From JBFLXN01 sp040755715 [NCBI: Candidatus Edwardsbacteria bacterium] (GTDB lineage: Bacteria > Edwardsbacteria > AC1 > JBFLXN01), in assembly GCA_040755715.1 (NCBI GenBank), contig JBFLXN010000008.1:1-31328 (forward strand): DNA of 31,328 nucleotides. The letters are read 5' to 3'. Under the pieces are notes generated by a model, which worked only from the letters and a program-made list of their open reading frames with translations, made no database searches and was not told the origin of the DNA. The position numbers were made by a program, and so were the translations under genes. This document shows positions 1-8,651 of this stretch, in pieces (position 1 is the stretch's first letter; each line of letters opens with the position of its first letter).

Positions 1-22
1 GGCGTTTTTTTAATCTTAGCAT
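1..22 (-). CDS. 5' end of an unidentified gene leaving the window
   Basis: Only seven codons are visible (M-L-R-L-K-K-R), so no function can be assigned. The start is supported by an AGGAGGA Shine-Dalgarno sequence (complement of 30-36) seven bases upstream of the ATG, and by a near-consensus promoter just behind it. The gene is divergent from the zinc-finger protein that starts at 166. The strong signals suggest a well-expressed gene. Confidence 0.6.
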
Positions 23-43
23 TTTTCTTTCCTCCTGGCTTTA

Positions 44-73
44 ATTATATCACATTTCAGCACCCTATGTCAA
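44..73 (-). promoter_or_regulatory. Strong sigma70-type promoter, extended -10
   Basis: On the minus strand TTGACA (73-68) is separated by 18 bases from TATAAT (49-44), which is preceded by TGA, giving an extended -10 of the form TGnTATAAT. It drives the gene that starts at 22. Both hexamers are perfect matches to the housekeeping consensus. Confidence 0.8.
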
Positions 74-165
74 GCCAGAAGATAGATTTTACAAGCCTTT
101 CAGAAGGAGTTTTTCAGGAGTAACTAATTAAGATAGCCAAGAGGAAGGAGTGAAAATATAAAAAG

Positions 166-633
166 ATGAAAATTAAGAGACAATCCCAAAAAGGTGGGGC
201 AGACGATAAGCCACGTTGCGGCCTGTGTGGAAAGACAAAAAATCTCACAAAGACCGAGTGCTGCGGTCAGTGGATTTGTGATGATGAGGACAAGTATGTT
301 CTCTTTTCCTATGCCCGGAACAGCTGTCACCGGAATCACAGTAGATACACGCTGTGCGGATCTCACTTCGCAGAAGGGCACAAAGGGAACTGGAAGGACT
401 GCCCACAATGTCGAGAAGGAATTGAAATGGAAATATACGTTTGGTATGGCACGAACGAATACAATTTTGAGAAACTGGAAAACCCTCCTGCGTATGAACC
501 GACAAAGTGCGCGAAGTGCCAGACCATCATCCACCTAGGGACAGAGGGATTTTCAGTCCGTGGCGATGAGTATCTCTGCGAGAAATGCACCTGGAAGGAG
601 ATGAGAAAGAATATTCGTCAAAACAAAAGCTGA
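166..633 (+). CDS. Cys-rich zinc-binding hypothetical protein
   Basis: A 155-residue protein of unknown function with many potential zinc ligands. Cys18-x2-Cys21, Cys32/33, Cys38, Cys54, His55, Cys64, His67, His72 and Cys79-x2-Cys82 suggest two or more interleaved treble-clef or RING-like knuckles. A further pair of CxxC motifs near residues 114-117 and 137-140 makes a C-terminal zinc ribbon. There is no signal peptide or membrane segment, so it is expected in the cytoplasm, perhaps binding nucleic acid or protein. A purine-rich AGGAAGGAG lies about 15 bases before the ATG, which is longer spacing than usual. It stands alone, with ligA 43 bases downstream. The gene reads as slightly richer in G and C than its neighbours, which could mean transfer, though this was not measured. 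No enzymatic motif was recognised. Confidence 0.75.
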   Translation: MKIKRQSQKGGADDKPRCGLCGKTKNLTKTECCGQWICDDEDKYVLFSYARNSCHRNHSRYTLCGSHFAEGHKGNWKDCPQCREGIEMEIYVWYGTNEYNFEKLENPPAYEPTKCAKCQTIIHLGTEGFSVRGDEYLCEKCTWKEMRKNIRQNKS

Positions 634-658
634 AGCGCCTCATCCTTTTTCAAATTAG

Positions 659-2686
<2,028 letters not shown>

Positions 2687-2689
2687 GAT

Positions 2690-2905
2690 AAGTAACCGCA
2701 GATTCACACAGATGAAATACTGCAAGAGGGTCACAGATGTCATCGGAAATATCTGTGGTCGTCTGTGAAATATATTAAGGGGAGCATGAAATACTTTACA
2801 TGAAGAATGTGTCATTCTGACCCTGACGAAAGTCGGGGGAAGAATCTCATTCGCTGATTTCCAGAGACCCCTCGCGGAGTTTATCCCGATGAATATCGGG
2901 ACTCA
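2690..2905 (+). repeat. Repeat-filled spacer between ligA and the methyltransferase
   Basis: The first part (about 2690-2775) is an imperfect palindrome built from CAGAT/ATCTGTG units, with 'cagattcacacagat' on the left and 'atctgtggtcgtctgtg' on the right. The second part (about 2811-2905) is a different module with hairpins such as CCCGATgaatATCGGG. The same CCCGAT/ATCGGG mini-hairpin recurs near 19320 and 19605. No gene was seen in the 279-base spacer. Confidence 0.7.
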
Positions 2906-2965
2906 AGGTGATAGACGCAGTGTTCCGCTCCGAGTAGTATCAAAGATACAACAAAGGATTTTCCA

Positions 2966-3802
2966 ATGAAAAAACCAAAGATATTCCTTTTTAATAACCA
3001 CGGATTTAACGGATTAAAATCTGTGAAAATCTGTGTTCACCCCGCGTCTTTCCTAAAACGATGTCTAGGCAACGAGGAGGAAAGGTGCGGGGTTAATCTG
3101 TGGTTACTTATCTTGTTTATTGCGTTTTTATTCAGTTGTAAGACTGCCGAGGTGAAACTAAATTTTACTAAAGCCCGGCAACAAATGGTAAAACACCAGA
3201 TTGAGGCCGGAGGAATCAAAGATAAAAGAGTTCTTGAGGCAATGAACAAAACACCTCGCCATCTCTTTGTGCCCGCAGAAGTGCGAAGCGAAGCATACGA
3301 AGACTATCCTCTGCCAATTGGCGAAGGACAGACAATCTCACAACCTTATATCGTTGCTTTAATGACTGAAGTCTTGAAATTAAAGGGAAATGAAAAAGTT
3401 TTGGAAATTGGCACTGGTTCGGGTTATCAAGCGGCAATCTTAGCCGAATTGTCCAAAGAAGTCTACACTATTGAAATTCTCAAACCGTTAGCCGATAGAG
3501 CCGAATCTACACTGGTGGCACTGGGTTACAAGAATGTCAAAGTCAAATGCGGTGACGGCTATTTGGGTTGGGAAGAGTTCGCACCCTATGATGCGATTAT
3601 TATTACCTGTGCCCCCCCAAAAATTCCCAAACCCTTAATTGAACAACTTAAGGAAGGCGGAAGAATAGTAGTTCCGTTGGGCGAAGAAGGACAAGTGCAG
3701 ATTCTAACTTTGATAGAAAAAATCAAAGGAGAAATCAAAAAAACACCAATTGCCGAAGTCTTGTTTGTGCCAATGACCGGAGAAGGAGTGAAAAAATTTT
3801 AA
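2966..3802 (+). CDS. pcm: Protein-L-isoaspartate O-methyltransferase, lipoprotein form
   Basis: Repairs isoaspartyl residues in aged proteins by S-adenosylmethionine-dependent carboxyl methylation. The catalytic domain (residues ~66-278) has the family hallmarks: VLEAMxxxPRHLFVP, the GQTISQPYIVALM active-site segment, and the SAM-binding motif LEIGTGSGYQAAIL. Upstream is a hydrophobic stretch (residues ~46-57) ending in the lipobox-like LFSC with Cys58, so the enzyme is probably a periplasmic lipoprotein. The start is uncertain. ATG 2966 has AAAGGA upstream and begins with the basic MKKPK expected of a signal peptide, but a 112-base palindromic repeat lies in frame between that n-region and the hydrophobic core. 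ATG 3185 would cut into the conserved N-terminal helix and is not favoured. Removing the repeat would leave a normal lipoprotein signal (MKKPKIFLF joined to LLILFIAFLFSC). Confidence 0.88.
   Translation: MKKPKIFLFNNHGFNGLKSVKICVHPASFLKRCLGNEEERCGVNLWLLILFIAFLFSCKTAEVKLNFTKARQQMVKHQIEAGGIKDKRVLEAMNKTPRHLFVPAEVRSEAYEDYPLPIGEGQTISQPYIVALMTEVLKLKGNEKVLEIGTGSGYQAAILAELSKEVYTIEILKPLADRAESTLVALGYKNVKVKCGDGYLGWEEFAPYDAIIITCAPPKIPKPLIEQLKEGGRIVVPLGEEGQVQILTLIEKIKGEIKKTPIAEVLFVPMTGEGVKKF
2995..3106 (+). repeat. Palindromic repeat inserted in frame in the pcm signal region
   Basis: The outer arms are 'taaccacggatttaac' (2995-3010) and 'gttaatctgtggtta' (3092-3106). Inside them is a second inverted pair, 'ccccgcgtctttcct' (about 3040-3054) and 'aggaaaggtgcgggg' (about 3078-3092). 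The arms belong to the ATCTGTG family seen in several spacers here. The reading frame is open all the way through. Confidence 0.75.
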
Positions 3803-3810
3803 AAAAAGAC

Positions 3811-3840
3811 TTGACAAGAAAAAGAGAAATCCTGTATAAT
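3811..3840 (+). promoter_or_regulatory. Consensus sigma70-type promoter for the OmpA-like gene
   Basis: TTGACA (3811-3816), an 18-base spacer and TATAAT (3835-3840) match the housekeeping consensus perfectly. Transcription should begin near 3847, giving a leader of about 290 bases before the outer-membrane protein at 4136. The promoter starts only nine bases after the pcm stop codon. Confidence 0.85.
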
Positions 3841-3846
3841 TATATA

Positions 3847-4135
3847 AAATTCAAATCCCACGCTAGAGGAGTAGTAAGGAGGTGAGAATAGAGGCTAATT
3901 AAGGTAGAATTAATAAAAATTAAAAAAATAGGCGACCCCGGCTACAAAGGAGGTGATGGAGAAAAAACAGGGGAAACCTTTAAATCCAAATGATTACACA
4001 GATTCTCAAAAGATTACACAGATTTTTTCAACGATATTTTAATCTGCGTAATCGGTTTTCAATCTGTGAAATCAATGGTTTCTGACTCTGTCAGAAACCA
4101 CTTAAAGATTAACCTAAAAAGGAGGTTAGAAAAGA
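3847..4135 (+). promoter_or_regulatory. Long 5' leader with repeated anti-SD complements and hairpins
   Basis: The leader has three stretches complementary to the 16S rRNA tail: TAAGGAGGTGA (3875-3885), AAAGGAGGTGAT (3946-3957) and the true Shine-Dalgarno AAAAAGGAGG (4116-4125). The first two have no suitably spaced start of a long reading frame. The second sits two bases before a 28-codon frame (3956-4042), too close for normal initiation. A repeat of the GATTACACAG/ATCTGTG type fills 3991-4075. A perfect 10-bp hairpin, GGTTTCTGAC-tct-GTCAGAAACC (4077-4099), follows and has no U-tract. No known riboswitch motif was recognised. Confidence 0.5.
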
Positions 4136-5908
4136 ATGAAACGGATTTTATCAGTGGCGATGGTTCTTGTCCTCGCCGCAGTAGTGAGCGCAGTAGCAGC
4201 TCCTTCCTTCTATGGAAGCAAAGGCTTACTAAGAGTGATTTCTGCTGAAAACGAAGGCAAGATGAACTTTGGCTTTGGACTGCACGGCACCGCCTTTATG
4301 GATTCCAGCAATCGCTATGGAAATGGAGCACTGGGAATCAACTTTGCCATCAACGATATGTTTGAACTCTCCCTTGGCCCAGCATTTGACTATGCTCAAG
4401 TTAAATCGGGAGGGAGTTGGGTTCCCGGATTTACCAGTGCATCTTATGGAATGCTGGACACCCGATTTGGTGTGAAAGTTTCCAAGAAATTCTCTGATGC
4501 CTTCACTGGTGGGTTTTACGCTGCTTACGACATGCCGTTCACATACGGCGCCGTCGGTGATACGATGTATCATAGAAAGCCTGTGTCTCCTGCTTCTCAC
4601 ACCGGAAAGATTCATGCACTTTTGATTCCTACATACGCCTTCGGAGATGGAAGAGTTCACCTGAACACAGGCATCTTATACGATTTGGACAAAACAATCG
4701 ACCCCACGAACCCTACGGCCAGTAAAAGTGTCTATCCAAACTTTGGGATTCCTTATGGGTTCGGCTTTGAATACAAGACTCAGTATGTAACCCCGATGTT
4801 TGAACTCTCCAGCGTCTATATGATGGACAGCACCAAGTATGGAGGACACTTTGATGCGAGTGGAAATTGGGTTGCTGGTGACAAGACACGAGGGCCACTA
4901 AACTATGACTTCTGGTTGACACCGGGCGTCAGAGTTACTCCTATCTCCGGTCTCGGCATTGACCTCGCTTTCTCTTACAACCTGATGGACACGGCTGGCT
5001 TGGGTGGGATTGACAAGGAAGCCGACTGGTATTTCATCGCTGGTGTTTCTTATTCCAAAGTTGCACCGGCTGTTCCACCAGTTCCGCCAACCGGCCTGAT
5101 TGCGGGTAAGATTACTGACGAAAAGACTGGTAAGGGAATTTCTGCCACAGTATCAGCCGCCGGGATTTCTGGTTCTACCGGAGCCGATGGTTCCTACTCT
5201 TTAGCCGGTATAGCCCTCGGGCCAGCTACTTTGCATGTTGAGGCAAAAGGCTATGTGCCAAAGGATATTCCTGTAACCGTAACCAAGGCTCACAAAAAGA
5301 CGGCATTGGTGCAGGATGTAGCCTTAGCCCTGAAGCCAATTCCTAAGGGAACTATAACTGGAAAGATTACCGATGTCATTGCTGGCACACCACTGGTAGC
5401 AACTATCAATTTTGCCGGAGCAAAACCCGGAACGGCCACTAGCGATGCCACGAATGGTATTTATAAAGCTGACTTAGAGATTGGCAGCTACACCGCTACT
5501 GCTACGGCTGAAGGTTATGTAGCTCAGAGTGCCTCCGTAACTGTTAAAGAAAAAGAACCAGCGATGCAGCACTTTGCCCTAGTGAAGAAGGGCGCGACAA
5601 TGACACTTAATGTGACCTTCACTGCAAAGGGCGTAGTGACCTCAGCTGCTATTGAGCAAGCGCTGAGCATTCTCAAAGCCAATCCCAATCTCAAGGCTGA
5701 GATTACCAGAACCCTTGATAAGATTGGCTCTAAGAAGAGAAATGCTACTCTAGCTCAGACCGCCGCTGACAATGTCCTTGGTGAATTCGTCAAGGCCGGA
5801 ATCGCTGGCAGTAGACTAACAGCCAAGGGTGTCCTTCCTCCAAAGCCAGGAAAGACCGTGAAAGCGAGAAAGGCAAACACCAAGGTTGAAATCACCTTTG
5901 TTCAATAA
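4136..5908 (+). CDS. OmpA-like outer-membrane protein with two CarboxypepD_reg domains
   Basis: A 590-residue cell-surface protein. Residues 1-22 are a clear signal peptide (MKRILSVAMVLVLAAVVSAVAA). Residues ~25-310 alternate aromatic and polar residues with many glycines, as in a beta-barrel. After a proline-rich hinge come two carboxypeptidase-regulatory-like Ig folds (~318-397 and ~405-485, each beginning GxITGKITD or similar). The C-terminus (~490-590) is an OmpA-like peptidoglycan-binding domain. The latter is degenerate. The Asp of the usual GHTDxxGS loop is kept in TLDKIGS, but the conserved Arg of the NxxLSxxRA helix is replaced (NATLAQTAAD), so peptidoglycan binding may be weak or lost. 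A strong Shine-Dalgarno, strong promoter and rho-independent terminator make it a well-expressed single-gene unit. Its exact transport role is unknown. Confidence 0.85.
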   Translation: MKRILSVAMVLVLAAVVSAVAAPSFYGSKGLLRVISAENEGKMNFGFGLHGTAFMDSSNRYGNGALGINFAINDMFELSLGPAFDYAQVKSGGSWVPGFTSASYGMLDTRFGVKVSKKFSDAFTGGFYAAYDMPFTYGAVGDTMYHRKPVSPASHTGKIHALLIPTYAFGDGRVHLNTGILYDLDKTIDPTNPTASKSVYPNFGIPYGFGFEYKTQYVTPMFELSSVYMMDSTKYGGHFDASGNWVAGDKTRGPLNYDFWLTPGVRVTPISGLGIDLAFSYNLMDTAGLGGIDKEADWYFIAGVSYSKVAPAVPPVPPTGLIAGKITDEKTGKGISATVSAAGISGSTGADGSYSLAGIALGPATLHVEAKGYVPKDIPVTVTKAHKKTALVQDVALALKPIPKGTITGKITDVIAGTPLVATINFAGAKPGTATSDATNGIYKADLEIGSYTATATAEGYVAQSASVTVKEKEPAMQHFALVKKGATMTLNVTFTAKGVVTSAAIEQALSILKANPNLKAEITRTLDKIGSKKRNATLAQTAADNVLGEFVKAGIAGSRLTAKGVLPPKPGKTVKARKANTKVEITFVQ

Positions 5909-5913
5909 AAATA

Positions 5914-5941
5914 GTAGAGGTTCAAAATTTTGAACCCCTAC
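5914..5941 (+). repeat. 28-bp palindrome, copy 1
   Basis: Half-site GTAGAGGTTCAAAA followed by its reverse complement, with one G-T mismatch in the outer arm. It lies between the OmpA-like stop codon and the terminator. Two further copies follow within 350 bases. Confidence 0.85.
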
Positions 5942-5948
5942 AATATAT

Positions 5949-5986
5949 AAGGGGTGCTTCTCCGAGACAAGGAGACACCCCTTTTT
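5949..5986 (+). terminator. Rho-independent terminator of the OmpA-like gene
   Basis: AAGGGGTG...TCTCC pairs with GGAGA...CACCCCTT around a short loop, and a run of T residues follows. It lies 40 bases after the stop codon. Confidence 0.9.
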
Positions 5987-6061
5987 AAATGCAAAAACCT
6001 CATCCCATAGGTAGAGCCGCCGTTACTTTGACGGGAAATATCAAAATATAAAATGACAAAC

Positions 6062-6089
6062 GTAGAGGTTCAAAATTTTGAACCTCTAC
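6062..6089 (+). repeat. 28-bp perfect palindrome, copy 2
   Basis: GTAGAGGTTCAAAA followed by its exact reverse complement. It lies just upstream of the glycosyltransferase promoter (-35 at 6105). Confidence 0.85.
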
Positions 6090-6104
6090 TATGATAAATT
6101 TTTC

Positions 6105-6134
6105 TTGTCTTTAGATAGTAATTTCTGTTATACT
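6105..6134 (+). promoter_or_regulatory. Promoter giving a near-leaderless glycosyltransferase mRNA
   Basis: TTGTCT (6105-6110), 18 bases, then TATACT (6129-6134) preceded by TGT, which makes an extended -10. The ATG is at 6145, so with a start site 6-7 bases after the -10 the leader is only about 4 bases. No Shine-Dalgarno sequence is present. Confidence 0.65.
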
Positions 6135-6144
6135 TTTAACACTT

Positions 6145-7335
6145 ATGACTACTCCCAAGATTTTAGTGATAACCACTACTGCTGGTGCGGGGCATAATAA
6201 CGCCGCCAAGGCATTGGTCAAAGCCTTTGAATCCCTTAAAAGACCAAAACCCGAAGTAAGGGTTCAAAATTTTGAACCCTTACTACTTGACGCACTTGAT
6301 TTTACTAATAGATTTTTTAAATGGGCTTATCCGACTACCTATATCAAAATGGCACAATATAGTCCAAAACTCTGGGGCATTATTTATCGTCAATCAGATA
6401 AAGAAGCAAAAAGGTCAGAAAAATTACGCCTTTTAATTTCTCGTTTTTTAGGGCGAAGACTGGTAAGATTTGTAATAAATTTTGACCCTGCGGTTATTGT
6501 TTGTACTCACTTTCTCGGCTCTGAAATTCTTTCCAAAGCCAAACTCACCGGAAAAGTCAAAGCACCTTTGGTAGAAATTATCACTGATTTTTACGCCCAT
6601 CATTTCTGGGTTTCCAAAGTGGTTGATATGTATGTTGTGCCGAGTAAATATACTCAGCAAAAATTGCATGAAAAGGGAGTGCCTTTAGAAAAAATAAAAA
6701 TTTTAGGTATCCCCGTTGATTTTCGCTTTGGTGAGAGGCACAATAGAGATGTCTTAAAAGAAAAATTGGGCTTCCCCTTGAATTATCCAATTATCTTAGT
6801 TCTCGGCGGGGCCTTTGGTACGACGAAAATAGACGAAATTATTATCCATTTAGGTGAGGCTTTACCCAAAACACAAATTGTATTGACCGTAGGGAAAAAT
6901 CAGAAATTGCAAAGAAAAATGGCAAAAATTATTGAAGAAAGAAAATTGCGGGTAAAACTCCTAGGCTATGTCCCAAATTTAGATGAAATTATGGAGGTGG
7001 CTGACCTTTTAATCAGTAAAGCCGGCGGTATTACCGTTTCTGAAGCACTGTGTAAGAATTTGCCAATGATTATTGTAGAACCAATTCCTGGACAAGAAAC
7101 AGGTAATACTAAATTCTTGGTTCGTTCTGGTGCGGCCTTGAGACTTAGTCATAAAGAAGGTATTGTCCAAATGGTGCAACGAGTTCTTCACAATAAAAAT
7201 AAATTAGCCGAAATGAGAGAAAAAGCGGCACTGGTTGCGATGCCCAATGCCGCTAAAGACATCGCGGAATTAAGTCTGAGGCTAAGAAATTTGAATGAAA
7301 CTACAAATTTATACGGAATAACACAGAAAAAATAG
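6145..7335 (+). CDS. MGDG-synthase/UgtP/MurG-type glycosyltransferase
   Basis: A 396-residue GT-B glycosyltransferase that probably moves a sugar from a UDP-sugar to a lipid acceptor (diacylglycerol, ceramide or similar) at the inner membrane. The N-terminal domain begins with the acceptor-side loop TTTAGAGHNNAAKAL (residues ~10-24), typical of the MGDG-synthase/UgtP group. The C-terminal domain shows LGGAFG, a GYVPNLDEIMEVADLLISKAGG segment and VSEALCKNLPMIIVEP (residues ~230-320), which bind the donor nucleotide. Its promoter is almost on top of the ATG. Residues ~38-47 are encoded by a 30-bp perfect palindrome, and the last residues and stop codon lie in a second repeat family. The next two genes are an SDR and a serine-palmitoyltransferase-like enzyme, so a glycosphingolipid role is possible. 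The acceptor cannot be read from the sequence. Confidence 0.85.
   Translation: MTTPKILVITTTAGAGHNNAAKALVKAFESLKRPKPEVRVQNFEPLLLDALDFTNRFFKWAYPTTYIKMAQYSPKLWGIIYRQSDKEAKRSEKLRLLISRFLGRRLVRFVINFDPAVIVCTHFLGSEILSKAKLTGKVKAPLVEIITDFYAHHFWVSKVVDMYVVPSKYTQQKLHEKGVPLEKIKILGIPVDFRFGERHNRDVLKEKLGFPLNYPIILVLGGAFGTTKIDEIIIHLGEALPKTQIVLTVGKNQKLQRKMAKIIEERKLRVKLLGYVPNLDEIMEVADLLISKAGGITVSEALCKNLPMIIVEPIPGQETGNTKFLVRSGAALRLSHKEGIVQMVQRVLHNKNKLAEMREKAALVAMPNAAKDIAELSLRLRNLNETTNLYGITQKK
6255..6284 (+). repeat. 30-bp perfect palindrome inside the glycosyltransferase gene, copy 3
   Basis: Half-site AGTAAGGGTTCAAAA followed by its exact reverse complement. It shares the core GGTTCAAAATTTTGAACC with the intergenic copies at 5914 and 6062. 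It is read in frame as V-R-V-Q-N-F-E-P-L-L. Confidence 0.9.
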
Positions 7336-7436
7336 AAATTCATAGAAATTTTTGGAAACTTGTGAAAATTTATTGTTCTTTACTACAAGTTTCTATCAAT
7401 TTCAATAAATTTCTATTAGTTTCTGTATTTCTGTTT
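7315..7436 (+). repeat. GAAATT-family palindrome overlapping a stop codon
   Basis: A long imperfect palindrome. Left arm units such as ATAGAAATT and GGAAACTTGT face right arm units such as ACAAGTTTCTATCAATTTC. Bases 7315-7348 match the reverse complement of 25400-25433 with two differences over 34 bases. The element therefore begins inside the glycosyltransferase gene and supplies its last codons (I-T-Q-K-K) and stop. The rest fills the spacer up to about 7436. Confidence 0.8.
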
Positions 7437-7463
7437 TCCGCCACACTGACGGCGAACAAGTGC

Positions 7464-7493
7464 TTGTTTTTCTAGCGGGGTCAAAAATATAAT
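7464..7493 (+). promoter_or_regulatory. Promoter for a leaderless SDR mRNA
   Basis: TTGTTT (7464-7469), 18 bases, TATAAT (7488-7493), then only four bases before the ATG at 7498. The predicted transcription start falls on or next to the A of the start codon, and no Shine-Dalgarno sequence is present. Confidence 0.7.
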
Positions 7494-7497
7494 TCCT

Positions 7498-8490
7498 ATG
7501 CCATCAGGGAAAAAAGCATTGGTCACTGGATGTAATCGTTTTATTGGAAGTCATTTAGTTGAAGCTCTAGTAAGACGAGGCTACGAGGTCCACTGCTTTG
7601 TGCGAAGGACCAGCAATCTCCATTGGCTTGAGCCAGTGGCCAGAGATTTTTGCTATGGCGAACTCAGAGAAAAGGATTCCTTAAAATCTGCCGTAAAAGA
7701 TATTGATTATGTCTTTCACTTAGCCGCCGTGACCAAAGCCTGTTTTCCCGAAACCTTTTACCAGGTAAATTGGTGGGGCACAAAGAATCTCTTAGAAGCA
7801 TGCCGTGAAGCGAATCCAAAACTAAAAAAATTTGTTTATCTCTCAAGTCAAGCTTCTGCTGGACCAAGCCTCAATGGGAGACCAGTTAAAGAAGAAGATT
7901 GTCCCCATCCAGTATCTCACTACGGCAAAAGTAAACTTAAGGCGGAAACAGAAGTCCTAAAATTTACCTTAGATTTTCCTGTTTTGATTTTGCGTCCGCC
8001 AGGTGTTTATGGCCCAAGAGATGATGATTTTTATATCTATTTTAAATTAGTTAAAAGAGGGGTAAGTCCTATTCTGGGGGGAGGCGAAAATTTAGTCAAT
8101 TTGATTTTTGTCAAAGACCTAATAGAAGGAATTATTTTAGCGGCGGAAAAAGACTTGCTGAGTGGAGAAATTTTTTTTCTGGCTGACGAAAGAGTCTATA
8201 CTTGGCGAGAAATTACTCAAACAATTGTTTCCACTATGGGCAAAAAAGTTTGTGAAATCAAAATCCCCAAGAGTCTAGCTGTTATCGCCGGTTCGATGGG
8301 TGATAGGTTTTCACATTTGACAAAAAAACCGTTTATTATTAATCGTGATAAAATAAAGGAAATGCTCCAGCCCGCCTGGATTTGTGATATCTCTAAAGCC
8401 AAGAACAAATTGGGATTTCAAGCAAAATATAGTCTCACTGAAGGAATTAAAACTACCGCAAAGTGGTATAAAGAAAATAAGTGGCTGTGA
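7498..8490 (+). CDS. NAD(P)-dependent epimerase/reductase, extended SDR family
   Basis: A 330-residue Rossmann-fold oxidoreductase. The N-terminal nucleotide loop reads TGCNRFIG (residues 10-17), the catalytic pair is Tyr142-x3-Lys146 (YGKSK), and HLAAVTK and the RPPGVYGPRD segment are also typical of extended SDRs. It resembles reductases of the 3-beta-HSD/epimerase group that occur beside serine palmitoyltransferase in sphingolipid-making bacteria, such as CerR of Caulobacter. The next gene is such an enzyme, so a ketone-reducing step in long-chain-base or ceramide synthesis is a reasonable guess. One oddity is that the middle glycine of the GxxGxxG motif is Arg14 (codon CGT at 7537; GGT would restore Gly). 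This could alter or weaken cofactor binding, or be a sequencing error. A sugar epimerase role is the main alternative. Confidence 0.8.
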   Translation: MPSGKKALVTGCNRFIGSHLVEALVRRGYEVHCFVRRTSNLHWLEPVARDFCYGELREKDSLKSAVKDIDYVFHLAAVTKACFPETFYQVNWWGTKNLLEACREANPKLKKFVYLSSQASAGPSLNGRPVKEEDCPHPVSHYGKSKLKAETEVLKFTLDFPVLILRPPGVYGPRDDDFYIYFKLVKRGVSPILGGGENLVNLIFVKDLIEGIILAAEKDLLSGEIFFLADERVYTWREITQTIVSTMGKKVCEIKIPKSLAVIAGSMGDRFSHLTKKPFIINRDKIKEMLQPAWICDISKAKNKLGFQAKYSLTEGIKTTAKWYKENKWL

Positions 8491-8496
8491 CGGAAA

Positions 8497-8632
8497 TTTA
8501 TCGCAAAGTGCGCAAAAAATTCGCAGAGGGCGCCAAAGATACCGCAAAATGTGAATTGAATAAACTGCGAGTTTTTGCACTTTTTTGCGCTCTTCGTGAT
8601 TATTTGGCGGTTTTTGCGGATTACAGAACCAA
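8497..8632 (+). repeat. CGCAAA-family palindrome
   Basis: Left units (CGCAAAGTGCGCAAAAAATTC, CGCAGAGGGCGCCAAAG) are mirrored by right units (TTTTTGCACTTTTTTGCGCTC, TTTGGCGGTTTTTGCGG). It fills the whole spacer between the SDR and the oxoamine synthase. Confidence 0.75.
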
Positions 8633-8651
8633 AATTAAAGAAGGAGTGAAA

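Noticed and set aside
3956-4042. 28-codon leader peptide in front of the OmpA-like gene
   Set aside because: Its ATG is only two bases from the ribosome-binding sequence, and the second half of the frame is repeat sequence.
8481-8651. Upstream extension of the oxoamine synthase
   Set aside because: It is translated from the CGCAAA palindrome; a Shine-Dalgarno precedes ATG 8652.
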